Source: Nemopilema nomurai (taxonomy: Eukaryota; Cnidaria; Scyphozoa; Rhizostomeae; Rhizostomatidae). From it: a DNA stretch of 64,000 bases. Below the pieces are notes generated by a model that was given only the letters and a program-made list of their open reading frames with translations, did not search any database and had not been told where the DNA came from. Position numbers and translations under genes: made by a program. Location: positions 275,231 through 339,230 of the forward strand of contig ML133442.1 of the NCBI GenBank assembly GCA_003864495.1, read 5' to 3'. Numbering within the stretch: the first letter of the stretch is position 1; each line of letters opens with the position of its first letter. Positions 25,701-39,600 of the stretch are shown one piece after another.

Positions 25701-28700
25701 AAATAAATCCTGGGAATTTAGAAACGTGAACAGTTGTTTATCAGGTCTTGCGTGTAGGTTAAAGAACCAACAAGAGGGCTTCTATACTTGAGCCATTTCT
25801 CGCCCTTTCTCTCTCTCAATATCTCGCCCCATCTCTCTGGCTGATACCAAAACAATGAAGCCACAAAGTGTGCGGCCAAATCTACAAAAAGTTTCTAGTT
25901 TAATCGGCAAAAGGGCACAGTCAATAATTGATGCTGAGATTTAAAGTTATGGGCCTGAACAATATGAATTATTCATTGATCATAGCAAACTACAAAACGC
26001 ACTTCTTTTCAAGACGAAATGAAAAAAATTCAAATCCACATTAAACAAACTGGGAAATTTCAGCGAGTTTTTTGCATCAGGCTAACAATGTGTTGGGGAA
26101 AGAGCCCTAATCTGGTGCTATTCAACAACAATTCAACAACTAACCAAATCATCTAATAATCAACCTCTACCATTTCGACATCTGGACATTTTCTTCCCGA
26201 TGACGCGCTGTCTCTTAGTTGTCTTTGTCTCCCGCAATCACAAACGAATTAAACTAAGGAACAGCTTATTTGGGTTTATGAGTGATGATTTTATTGCAAG
26301 GTACCTTTGCTATGACTTTTCAAAATCGACTTTATGGCTTCACTAATGCTAACATCGTTAGCAAATGTCATCAGCATGGCTGAGCAATAAGCTCTGCCAT
26401 TCCATTATAATCTCTTGAAAGCAAAACATGACGTCGGTTTTGCAGTGGAAAAACAACACCCCAGCCATGACAGATCAATATTTGATTTCCCTCTATCATG
26501 GGTGTATACATATATCATTTGAGAGTATTAATATATAAATAAAAGATATTTATTTGAGATTCTATTGGTGAAGGCCATTGACGGCTATGACTATTGACAG
26601 GAATATGACAAAAATTACCTAAATATCATCCACATTGCTAAATCAGACCATTTTATAACCTTATTGAAAACATCAAGCAAAATTAAATAAAAAGGAATTG
26701 ATATATTTATCAAACTTAACAGCCTCTGGATTATGCCTTTACATGATAAATTATTCTACTTTCAATTAAATTCTACTTTCATATATGTTATCTGTTAGTC
26801 AATCTGATCTACACTTTGAATGACAAAATAAAAATACCATACGCATCGATCCCCAACACTGAGTCTCAACATTGTCTGCTTGATTGATTTTTAATTAGTA
26901 TGGCCTTTGTATGCAAAAATAGGGGGAAAAAATTCTGATGCTCATATTTTGAATTAATTCTGGCACTGACTGGTCATATTTTGAAAGAAAAAACCATCAG
27001 AATCCAATGAGCATATGGTTTCAGCAATATTTGCCAAACACCTCACTCATACATTTGACGGTTTTAACTAGATTAATTTCTTTAAGCCTGTTGAGAACAT
27101 TTACCTTTGAGTAAAAAACTAGTTAATTACTTGTATTGAAACGTGTAAGATAAAACTTGATGTTGGTGCAATTGAAAACCAGATGTCTAACGAGAAAAAA
27201 CTTGATAACAAACTTACATGCTAGAGGTAGATAATCCACAGTATTTGCCTTTTGAATTGCTTGCCTTTGAGCTATTTGAATAGAAAAGAAAAGGAGGTAT
27301 GATAAAACACAGAAATCCACAATGGAGAATAAAGCTGCATTTAACCTCTGATTGTTGTCTTTAAATTATTGCATTTTAATCAGAGCCTTTTATTCTGAAT
27401 CTATTCAATTTACATCTTCCATACAAGCTAGCTTTTGGATGATTACACCTATTTATAGCTTCAAAAAAAACTATCAATATGCACACTGAAGCTAATAAAA
27501 TTTAGAAAAATATATATTTGTAAAGGATCTATTAAGCCCCCAGGGACTTATTTAATTTTTGAGGTCATAGAGAGGGAGGCTCAATAGAGAGGGAGGCTTA
27601 TTGGAGAGGGGGTTTATTGGAGATGGGGTTATTGGAGAGGAGGCCTAATTCAAAAAATATGGATCAAGGATTTTTATTTTCCTGTACGTTTTTTGCTTAC
27701 ATCTAAAAACAAAAATTCATAACAAAAAGGTGGCTGTTAAATCATGGACTTCAAGTTTTAAGTCTAGGTCCATGATGCTTTCCAATATTTTGACAAAATA
27801 CATCGTAAGCTAACACCAAATCATTGCACTTTACTCTGTAGGCTTTCTTATATGAAAATGGCAGGGGCTTAATAGAGAAGGGGGGCTTAATTGAGCTTTT
27901 ATGGTGCATATATAAATATACATATTTCTGTGACCAATTCTATGTCTGTTTTAGAAAACACAAATGATGTAATTTGAAAGCCAAAGAATGCAAAATAAAG
28001 GATAATTTATCCAATATTTTTATACAAAACAACTTTTATATGCAGCCTAAAACAACCTTAATGAATTTCAAAATGAATTTCATTGTATCCTTGAACTGTG
28101 TCACATCCTGTATATAGATAATAAGTGCTTTCAGCTAAAGATATGAACATAAGGATGATGCCATCTCTATCAGACTTCTCTGAATTTGATAAATTGCTTT
28201 CCTGTCTAGATTTTGAATGCAGATGCATTCTATATGCCATTTATTATGATTTTGCAAGTGGGTTTTGTAACTTGTGCAAATGATCCGTTTATATTTGAAC
28301 AATTTCTATAAATACAGAAACAATGATTTTGATGGGGCTTAACCAAAAGTTGAAACAGCTATCTGTGTTCAATTATGGTAGCAAAGTTCTGAAGATCTCT
28401 GGCATACAAAAGGTGGACATTTATGTAAGTATTTTTGCTTTCTTGCTATTTTTTCAAAGAGAAATTTCAAAGAATAATGGTAATTTCTTCGAAAATACAT
28501 GTAAGTAGCATTCATTCTTTCAATTATTTAAAATACCCTAGTTATGGTATGTACATGTAACACAATCTACATGTTTTGACAAACAAGCCCAGCAGACACC
28601 AAGCAACATACATCTTTTTTAATGTACTCCTTCACAAAAACGTGCAAATATGGATTTGGAGTCAACAAAATATCACAACACCAGGCCAATTTGAACCGTC

Positions 28701-30660
28701 ACCGTGGGGGCTGGTCGGGCTATAGCCCCCCAATAATTGTAAAACTGCAGTATGCTTCCTTATATTGGTGTACTAAATCAAAAGGAATACAACGGGCCGC
28801 ACAAAAGTGCAGCTTACCCAAACAGGCGGCAAAGTAGAGTAATGAAAGAAGATAAGGCTGTTTGGAGGTGCCAGGACAGTGGAACATCATGTCAGGAAAC
28901 TGGCAGTAACATTATAATATTGCAGAAAATGCTTCAGAAAATTAAAACAATATCGTCTCTATGCGTCAAAGATATCTTTCTCACCTTCTCCACCTTGCTT
29001 TGCATTAGAAATGGCTCGGCTATTGCAACTGCCTTCCCCGCCTTTACCTAGGCCATCGTCTGATTCGTGCGAGGTCGCTAGCTCCTTCAAAGTTGCCATG
29101 TTCCCAAATGCTATTAATTAATTATAGTTGTTCCATAACTAATCTGACTGCAAACTCCTTCAAGCATAGCATTCGCAAAACCCCCGAAAAGACTTACTAA
29201 GTGCTACTTCAACACAGTCAAGGAATTCAGAAGGCCATTTATTTACAGGATTGTTGAAGAAACCTATTCTGCGGTTGCGAAGGAGGAAGTTGTCGAACTT
29301 CAATCCAAAGTCAATGTGACATAGCACTCAAAACGATTACGCGCTTTTGTGTTAGAAACCGCTTGATACGAAACTCACTGGTGAAGAAATATAAAAAACT
29401 TCCACTGGTAAATAAAAATCACTAAGAAACTTTTCAATGTCTTATTGTTGCCTGGAATACGGAAGATAACCACTGTGCATGCTTTCACGCAGCGCATGAT
29501 TGTGCTAACTACATTGCCTTGCAGGATGTCAGAACCATACATGATCAGACACCGGCATGAAATCTTTCACTATTTTGGTTGTCTTTGCCAATTCAGAGTC
29601 TGTGAATCCAATTAAGAAATTTTTACTGCTAAAACATTTTCAAAGTGCTCTAAAATTAAGTAACTTTCACCGGTTAAGCTTGTGCTAAGTTTCCTACAAA
29701 AAAATGTACCTCCATTTTTAGCGTATAAAACTTGGTCCAATTCCATAATAGTGCGTGGATTTTACTGAAATAAATGCTCTTATACCTTTTAAGAAATTAT
29801 AAAACGCCCAGATTAAGTTTGATCTACATCTATAAATAAACATCTAGCGGGGAATCCAGATTACGCCAAAACATATACCAATACCGTTTTCGTATTATTT
29901 GGCAAGCTTTGTCGTTTTTTATCTAAGAATTTAGGAGTCTGTCATCATTTCTATGCCAAATCCAAAATACAATTAACTTCTTCTGCAAATAAAATTCTAA
30001 AATCCATGTCGAGGAAGTATAGTTTCCTCTAAGAGGCCTGCCCCTTTTATTTGGACCAGAGACAAAATGCTTCAGGCATCTCTCTATAAATACGCGCAAA
30101 AAAATTGGGCGTATTTATCAAAACAGGTGATACACGCTCGTGATGGTAGAAATTGAAACAAAAATAACAAACATTGTTGAATTAACAAACATAACAACCT
30201 ATAATAATCTAAAAACTACAATTACAGCGAAAAAAACATAATAAAATGTTACAATTGATTGGAATTACCAAAGGTGACACTGTTAAGTAGCAGTCCGTGG
30301 AGGCCTAAGATGGCTGGCCACAGAAAATTATGGTCGTAATGAAACATCTTGGATATGATGTTTCAAGCGAGTTTTAAAAACCTCAAGAGTCCCTCATCAG
30401 ATCGCACAGAGTAGGTGAACATGTAAACCGCTCGAAATAAACCATGCATCAAAACTAGGCAAACGTCAAGGGGTGGGGACATGTCAAGCGTCCACAGACG
30501 TCAAGCAACATATATGGACGTGTGGCGTATAACATATAAGACATGCCGAGAGACAGCAAGGATATAAACGGAGCGTTTCGTGTAGAGGGCTGAATGCCAT
30601 GCATCTCAAGCAGTCATTCTGCAAGAAATATGAACCCCCGGTTTCGAAATGTAGTTTGCT
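22789..30660. other. Spacer between the phosphatase and SR genes
   Basis: This is AT-rich DNA between the 5' end of the phosphatase gene and the 3' end of the SR gene. No ORF in it shows recognisable protein similarity or joins into exons. It holds the inverted-repeat element at 27,531-27,891, a small hairpin (GGGGGCT at 28,706 pairing with AGCCCCC at 28,724) and the likely 3' UTR of the SR gene. A minus-strand AATAAA at 30,046-30,051 lies about 610 bp past the SR stop. Confidence 0.6.
27531..27891. repeat. Short element with inverted ends and internal GAGG-rich tandem repeats
   Basis: The 11-bp ATTAAGCCCCC at 27,531-27,541 is repeated in inverse at 27,881-27,891. Inside, 27,569-27,650 holds about five imperfect 15-18 bp units built on GAGAGGGAGGCTTATTG, and a related unit (GGGGCTTAATAGAGAAGG) lies next to the right end. 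There is no ORF. It may be a MITE-like element or a degenerate simple repeat. No target duplication was identified. Confidence 0.45.
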
Positions 30661-33600
30661 TTAATCTGATGCGTAACCAGGTCTGGTGCTCCCGTTCACT
30701 TTTGTTTCCGTCTTCTGGCCGTGCTTCTTGGCACTCTTGGCAGCCGAGCCCCCGTCACGGTGTGGACTGTGTGACCTCGACCTTGACCTCCGGTCTCTCC
30801 TCTCCCCTTTCCTTGGCGACCTTGACCTTGAGCGATGCCTGTCCCTGCTCTTCGGCTCTCGTCGGCGGTCTTCCTTCTCCCTTCTCTCCCTTGACCTAGG
30901 CCTTTCCTCCCGCCTACGCGCTGGGCTCCGTCGTCTTCCTTCGGGCGCCTCCCGCCGGTCATCCCTGCGTGCCGCCCCACGGAACCTGCCACCACTCCAT
31001 TGTCCACGACCCCCTCTTGGCGAGGCTGAGCGCCGCCTGCCATCTCTGAATGATCGAGCTGAAGCGACAAAAGATTGACTGGAATATAATACCTAAAGCA
31101 ATTAGCGAAATCTACTACAAAAAAAGCTGGGGTAAAAGTGTCCTATCAAACATAAATGCTTTGTGTTAGATCGAACAGAAAATGAATTAGCATCGTTGCT
31201 TCTGATAAAAGGTGACCATCATGGAGACGGTTCTTAGCACACCTTTCCTAAGAGCAGGGAGCAAGTTCATAAACATCTGGTCAACCCAAAAAAAGAATGA
31301 TAACAAAACACATATCTATAATACTAACAAATATAGTTTGTGATCATACCCTGACAAGACTTAACATTATGCAAGGAAAACATATTGCATCTTCTTGTTA
31401 ATATGCCAACTTGAAGGTATAACATGCATTGAAAATGAGTGTTAGGCATACACCCTGGATAAATTAATGAGCCAGTGGCAATGCAAAGGAGAAAGATAGG
31501 AACAGTACCTGGTGCACGATCTCTTGACCTTGACCGCTTCCTCTCGTCTTTCGGTCTGTCTGACCTCCGGCGATCTCTTTCTCTATCGTCAGCCGAGCGT
31601 TTTCGTCCCTTCTCCGGTGACCTCGACCGAGACCTGTCCCTCCCTTCTGACGTCGACCGCTTTCTGTGCCTGTCCGGCGATGCAGATCGTCGCTGCTCGT
31701 CGCCTTGTTCGTCATCCATCGCAGGTTCCGGCGACTGAGAATCAGCGCGGTTTCTTGGTGACTCTGCAGAAGCATCTTTTGAGCGGTACCGTCTGCCTTT
31801 TCCTTTCAATTTATGCTCGTTCTTCGCATCTTCATCTTCTTCTTTCTCGCCTTCTCTAGCTGGAGATTGATCCGATTGAAAGGAAGCCATCGGTGATTTG
31901 CTAAGATTAAAATTCTCCTCAGAATCATGCCGCGGAGAAGCAAATGGTGATGACTTCTCGGAGCGCTGTGGAGAGGCCTGTTTTACCGGCGACTCTTCAA
32001 ACATGTCATCGTTTTGCTTCGATTCTTCCATTTGCTCTTGTGGCTCTTCTTCAGCAACCTCTTCATCTTTTTCAACAGACGCTTCTTCATCCCCCTTACG
32101 TTTGCTCTTCCCAGCTTTCTCGCCACCTTTCTGTTGCTTTGGTTTCGCCTCTGACGATTTTTCGCTAGGCTCTGTGCTCTTTCTTCGATGATGTCGATCA
32201 TGCTTAGACCTTTTGTGTCTGTCAGCTTTGTCTACATCCCCTTCTTTCGACTCTTCCTTTTCAGACTTTGTGGCATGCGCATCTTCTTTTCTTGAATCTT
32301 CTCTTGTTTCACTCTCCTCTACATCCTCCTCCCCTTGCTTTCTCTTTTCGCCACTTCTTCTCGACTTTTCCGATTCTCTGGCTCTTCCTTTTGACTTATC
32401 TGCACCTTTCCTCTCTTTTTCAGTCGTCCTACTACTTTTCTCCGGTTCAGCTTTTTCGGCCTCTTCCTCGCCTGAGGTCTTCGTCTCCTCCCTCACTTCT
32501 TCCTGTCCTTCATTCTCTTTCTTCTCAGGTGACCTATTACGATCTTTTGCTCTCTTCAGCTTCACCGGCCCTCCGCCTTTTCTGTAATCCTTCTCTTTCC
32601 GCTTATCTTCCTTACCGTCAGACTTCACAGCTTCTTCGCCTTTTCTCTCCTTCCTTTCATGCTTGGCGCCAGTTTTCTCTCTACCTCTAGACTCCTCTCT
32701 ATCCGCACTTCTTCCCTTTCCTTTCCTGGAACCACCGCTTTCCCTTGAGTCTTCTCTTCTTTCCTTCGACTTCTTCCTTCCTTTTCGGTCAGGCGATCTT
32801 GATTCTGTGCGTCTGTCTTTGGGACTCTTTTCTGCATCTTCAACTTCCTCAACGGCCCTAGCGCCTTCATCAGCCAAACCCTCCTTTTCAAAGCCCCCTT
32901 CCATAGCCTCGTCTTGGGTGACTTATCTGCAAGGCGGAAAGATTAAGTACACTGATGAATTAGTCAAATTTGGATCAAATTCATATTTGTGGAGCTCCTT
33001 AAGATAAAAAATGTACAATAGTGAATAAATACATAAAATAGAACTTTCCTAGGAATACACGAAAATGCAATCTTTTTATATATATTTCAAATGGGCAGCT
33101 TGAAAATTAGCTTAGCGTACAACAGCCACAGAAAAGGTCGTGAGGGCCAGCTAGGTCATGTTTCCGAGTAAGAGCTTCAGTATCTGTATACATATCTATG
33201 AAAAGTCCAATTCTATGTAGACAGGAGGGGTTCCTCTTTTTCCTTGGACTCTCTTAAATACGAAGGACGAAAAAATACTTTAGTACTCAAAAGTACTCCG
33301 TTGTTTCTTGCTATTGTGAAGCTATTGTGTACCAAGATTTTAGCCCTAAGAAACAGCATGGCATTCAGGATTAGATACGTTTACGGCGACAACTTTGTGA
33401 TACCTTGATTCTCAATTTGTTCGTTGGGCGCGGGAGAAGCTACCGGAGAAGCTGCTGGGGATCTAGACCTCGCTCGTTCCGGGGACTGGTCTTTGGCCGA
33501 GGATGGTGTTGCTTCCCGGTCGGATCCTTTTGACATTCGATCCGGCGACGCAGATGCATCTCGTTCTGGTGAAGGAGCTTGTTCTTTGGGAGGGGACTGA

Positions 33601-36600
33601 GAAGCCTCTCGTGCAGGAGACGGGGAGGCTGATGCCTCTCGCCCGGATGACGCCGATCGACCCCTCTGCATGGAGCCTAGTGGAAAGAACACGTAATTAG
33701 GTGACCGGAGTAACCAGATGACTACGGCAACATTCAACACTGGCTATGGTATTAAAAGCCGGAAGAGACGGAAATTATGGGCTAAATGATCACCGAGCAG
33801 GCCTCCTAAATGTTGTCTGCTTGTTTATCATGAGAAAAATCAACGACTGCTTGATTGACAACCTCGACAACCAAGTGTGCATAGTAGCAGATTAGAACAG
33901 AACGTAATTACCTGAAGCCAACCAAGACAAAAACAGGTATCAACTGTGATACACTACAAGCCTACAAGCAAATTTAGGAGCATGCAGGTAGGAAAAGTGC
34001 TAAGGTCATTCCATGCCAAAGAGGTTAAGCGTTTAACCTAATACCTCAGAATCACCTCATTTTTGCTATGTACATAGGACAAAGTAACATGCAAAACTTA
34101 TGTTGAAACATTTGCCTTCTTCTGTACTCAGAGCTGTGTAGACACCCATGTTTGTAAATCAATGAATCAATTTCGAGAGGTTGTCGTCGTGGCAAATGAT
34201 TGTCAAGATGTCATACCAAATATAGTTACGTGGCACACCTGCCACAAATTCTCAGACTCAAGTTTGAGACCTCTATGAATACATACAGGTTCATAACAGG
34301 AGGATGGATGCCAGTCAGTCATTTGATTACAAGTGCAAACAATTTACCTTCATTGTCTGATTCTGAACTCGATTTTTGTGTTTTGCCTTTTTTCTTGCCT
34401 GTGGTCTTCTTGGTGGATTTCTTTCTAGATGGAGAATCAGAGTCTGACTCTGAAGCTGAGGAGGAGCTCGAATAACTCGACTCAGACTCATCCTTCTTGG
34501 AGCGTTTCTTGGTCTTCTTCGTCTCCTTCTTCTTCTTCCTTTTTGCTTTCCTCTTTGGTGTCGGCGACCTCGATTCCGATTCAGAATCACTCTCCCCGGA
34601 TGACGAAGAATATGAGCTTGAATCTTCAGAGGCTTCTCGTTTCTTCTTCGATCGTCTTCTCCTACAAAAAAATTATCAAAGACTTTACAGATCCTGATAT
34701 TGCATAACAGCGTAACCTTCAATTCATCATTTAATCGTTTAAAAATGTTGCAGTTGCTGTCCCTCTTGTGCCTCTTCGCAATAATATTTGTCACACTAAA
34801 CTCAAACCAGTAAAACCTCCAACACAGCTCAGATCCTAACTACATTCTCAATTTCTGATGACCCAAATTCCCACCGCCAAACTTCACCAGGTACCATACA
34901 CAAACAAGGTAACATGCAGAGCAGAAGACAAAGTGTCACCTTGTTGTTCTTTTCTCGGATGACCTTGACCTCTTTCGCCCACGCGACCTTTCCTTTGACC
35001 TCGAACGTGACCGGGAACGTGAGCCCAGTCTTTTGTGCTCCTCCTAAACGATGGAAAAGACGCATAAAATTATCACAGCTAGCACAGCAGCAACGTACAA
35101 AAGACTTATTGCTACATTACATTGAAGGTAATTCATTAAATTCATGCATATTGACTAATTTCTACTAACTACAGAGTCTAGAAAACCTTCTGATTGTTTA
35201 GAGTGGAGGTTGAACAGAACAATCACTGACGCTAAGACGATTCGTGTAAGATAGGGTGATAAAAATGGAATAGCTATACCAGGTTCAAGCATTTAACTGC
35301 TAAAGGTTCGCAAAAAAGGGAAATGTATTCGTAAAATAGTTTTCATATGCAATAACCAAAAAACTTAGGAAACATATAAATAACTTAGTGGTGTGTGGTG
35401 TCTACAAGCCAACCTGAGCCTTTTGCTAAAAGCTTTCATGATACAAATTCTAAACCATAGAATATTATCTATTCAGCGAAAAAAAACGCAAGAATTGCCG
35501 GCAGCCACTTACAATTTCCAACTTGATACCCTTTCCATTGATTTCCATTCCATCTAAAGCTTTCAAGGCCTTCATCATGTCCTTGTGAGTTCTAAACTCA
35601 ACAACACTACAAAGAAAAGACAAAGGAAACATCTTCAACCATAAACAGGCCTTCCTGGGAAAGGCGTGCGATCGCACTCGCACACCTTGGTACACGCCTC
35701 CCCACACTGAGAAGTGTGTTTAATCGCACGCCTGTTTTGTAATTATTCGTTTGTTTTTTAAACCTGGTTTCCATTTACCTGCAACCATAGAAAGGCTGCA
35801 TGCAATGTGTTGCCGACAATAAGTTAAAAAGATTGCTTCGGAATCGTTGGCAGACGTGTGGCAAGCAAATGTTGATTAGCACAGGGAACTAAGAAGGTGG
35901 CAGTAACGCTTTGATGTTTGCTTTTTCGAATTAAACATTATGCGGTGCCAGCACGTCATTTTGGAAAGCCGTTGTGACGATTATTTCTTACAATAAAACA
36001 CGGACCAAATGACCATAACACGGGGACTTGTTTTACACAATGTTTTGAGATTACAAATTTTCAGCATTGTAAACATGAAGTGCGCAGAAGTGCGGCAAGT
36101 TCCTGTTCATTCTTACTTTTTGAAAAGACAACAGAAAACATTTGGACATTTGGAAAATATTCCCCTAGAATTCTTACAAAAATTGTACTCAATAATTCCG
36201 AGACGTCTGCATGCAGTCCGCCTTTCCCGTGGTTTCCCAACCAAGTATTAAAGAGAACACATGAAGCCATTGGACAATTCGACTAAAATTTCAAACCATT
36301 ATTAATTAAAATATACTTTGTTGACTGTCAAAAGATCTACACTTGAAATATGGCGTCTTCAGAAAAGAAAAGTAAAGGGGTTACAAAGGACCTCTCCACT
36401 TTCTTGAAATGGGGCAAGGATTACATCATAGGCTACACTGTCGAAACCCTCGACAATAAACAGTGTGTAACAAAGATTTGGTGCAAGTTGTGTGCAAAAT
36501 ATCGTGAACAGATTATCCGACATCCATCATGCAAAGGAGCTGCAGCTATTGCCGTGAAAGCATTTGCCGATGGCACACCAATAGTCACCAAGTTTCAGGT

Positions 36601-39600
36601 AAATATTCTTTTTACAGATTTTTTCTTTGTAGTGCAAAGCACACATCGTCTGGGCTCGGAGTTTTTACACAGTTTTAAAAACAAGCGATTGATGTACGAT
36701 TTTAAGAATTTTTTTAAGTGTTTTCTAATGTTAAATAATTGCTTTATTGTGATATGTCTTTATAGGTTGACCGCCATCTTACTGGAGAAGCGAATAAGAC
36801 AGCTTTATTGCTTGACAATCGAAAACCAGCTGAGGAGAAACTGGATACAAGCAACCGACCGATCCAGCCAGACATCAGAGCATCCTTAAATGAATCAGCA
36901 CGTGATTCATTCACGAAGCTAATGAGGACTGCATATGAAATGGCAACAACACCCTCAATGGCTCACAAGCATTTCAAGGTCCTTGTAAAATGCCAGCGTG
37001 CTAATGGTGTGAGACTCGTGCAAGGGAAAGATTCAAGCAATGCAGCACGTGAATTTATACATTACATTGCTGAGGCCATCACAGAGAAGTGTGCAGGAAT
37101 TGTTGCTGGCAGTGATTTTATGTCAATATTATCAGATGGCTCACAAGCACGCAAAACAAACGATGAAAAGGAACTCGTACTTGTGCGAGTAGAACGAAAT
37201 GGAATCCCTGTTTACTTCGTTGTTTCTCTTTTGGAGATGACCAGTCTTGGAGGGGGCAATTCAGATTCAATAAAAGCGGCTATTGACGGCATCTTTAAAC
37301 AAAGTGAAAGTGAAGGGAATGGAAACCAGAATGGTCCAATACCATTGGCAAACTATAAAAAAATGGTAGTCAGCGCAACTGCAGATGGTGCCAATGTTAA
37401 CATGGGGATCTACTCTGGTGTGTTAACTCAGATGAAGCAGGAAAGAGATTGGCTGGTGACAATTCATTGCGCCAATCACCGCCTGGAGTTGGCACTAAAG
37501 GATGCAATAAAACAATTTCAACCGTTCCGAGAAATTGACTCTTTCTATAGAGATATGTGGAGCCTATTTAAAAACTCTGGAAAACTAAAAGCAGAAGTTA
37601 AAAAAGCTTCTGAGGCCCTTGATATAAGTCATTATACTTTGCCAAAAATACATGGAACCCGATTCCTGAGCCACCGGAGAAGGGGGTTAGCAAAACTCCT
37701 GCATAATTGGCCCACATATATTGTGGTATTTGATAATGCACTGGCTGCTACGAAAGGATATACAGCTGACACAAGAGCAAAAGTTGGTGGATTTTTGAAA
37801 AAGTTAAAATCGTATCCATTTCTCTGCAAAGTAGCTGGTTATCTTGATGTTCTCGAAATCATGGGCCCACTTTCTCTGGTTTTCGAAAAACATGACCTAA
37901 TGGCTTTTGAGATACCCCCAGCTGTAGAGAAAACACTCGACACCTTGGAGGAAATTCAAGAGAATGCTTTGACCCCAGATTACATTCTCAGCAGCTACTT
38001 GGCAAAGTTTTGTGTAGCACAAGATGGTGATGTGACTAAAGTAAAAGCAAATTACCCCAAAGCTGGCCGAGAGACGCAAACTAGAAAATCAAGAGTTTTT
38101 TGACTTGGAGTTAGAGCAAATGGTCAATGCTAGTTATGCAGCAACAGAAAAAGCACTTGAAATGCAGGCAAAAATGGCAGAAATTTTGTGTCCTTTAATT
38201 CGTAATCGCTTTTCGTCGTATGACCAAGATGTTTTTAAAGCTATGACCTGGATTGATCCAAAATACTGGGACCATTCCGATAAAAACTATGGCAAGGGTG
38301 ACATCTCCACAGTTTGTGAAATTTTCAGGGAGCCTTTGGAAGCAGCATCTTTTAATAAAGGAAAAGTTTTTGAAGAATGGCGCTCTTTAAAGATCCTTCA
38401 AAAGTCGCTGTATGCAAAGATGGAGTCAAGGCCATTTTGGGAAAATATAATAACATATCGAAAACGAGAGTTCCCAAATTTGTCACTTCTTGTGAGCTTG
38501 TGTCTGTGTGTTTCTGGTTCGAATTCCTCAGTGGAGCGCGCCTTCAACATTTTGACCACTATTTTATCAGATCGCCGACTCAGCATGTCTCACGATACAA
38601 TGGAAAATTGCATACTGATTGCTGGAAACGACAGCAATTGGTCGAAGGAAGAAAAAGATGAACTCATAATGCGCGCTGTTGACATTTACATGGAAAAAAG
38701 AAGGACGGCAGTACATGCACAAAGTACTGAAGACGATCGACCAAACAGCTACAAAACATTTAAGCAGGACGAATCAGATACTGAATCTACTTCTTCGGAC
38801 AGCGAAGTTAGCTTATCAGAATGACTAAACTTTAGAGTTCAATCATGTTTTGCCGTGACAATCCTTTTAGTTCAAGCTTATTTCAGTAAAAAGCAGATCC
38901 TTTTATGATAGTAATGTTATGTTGAAAACAGATGAAATGACTTAAGAAATGAGTATGCAAATTATTTATGGCTCTATTTAGTATGCAACTGAATATATGT
39001 AGTAATAAGACAAAATACCAATAGCACTCCATCGCACTCCTACCACAATCTAGGAGTGCGAAATGCCACACGTGTGCTAATTTATTCCCAGGAAGGCCTG
39101 CATAAACATGACAATAAAAATGCTGTTAAACGAAACAATTGGAAGAAGAGACATCTGACTATTAGTACACTAGAGAATGACCTGCTGTGATTTCTAACCA
39201 ATCACTTCAAACTCATTCCATATTGACAGATAATCGATAAACTCTGTTCAAAACGATTAGCTTTAAAAAAAAGTGGACCCTAGATGGTAAACTATCACCC
39301 AATAAGCACAAATATTGAATCAAGAGCTGCCTTTGTTAAAATTGGGTAGCTGTCAAGATACGCCCAGTAGTGAAGCCGGCTGCGTCATTTATCGGCCCTA
39401 TTATTGGATACTAACCCTTCTCCTGAGCGCTTTTTGTGTGCATCAGCAAAAACGATGTCTGAGGTCTTTCCGAACAGCTGCTTCAGTTCCTGAAATGTAA
39501 TCACAAGAGTCAGACACTCTGCAAAACTGATCAAGCTAATAAACTAACAACCTACTTAAAAATGTACACAGTGGCATGGGGAACTTTCGCAAGACCAAAA

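Noticed and set aside
30594..32690. Several 70-140 codon ORFs on the plus strand and in other frames across the SR gene exons
   Set aside because: They are antisense or frame shadows of GAR/GAA/CCG-rich codons in the RS tail; their S/L/F-rich or R-rich translations mirror that pattern and lack splice structure.
34327..34794. 155-codon minus-strand ORF very rich in R
   Set aside because: It is an out-of-frame reading of exon 34661-34348; phase with both neighbouring exons supports the SK/SE-rich frame instead.
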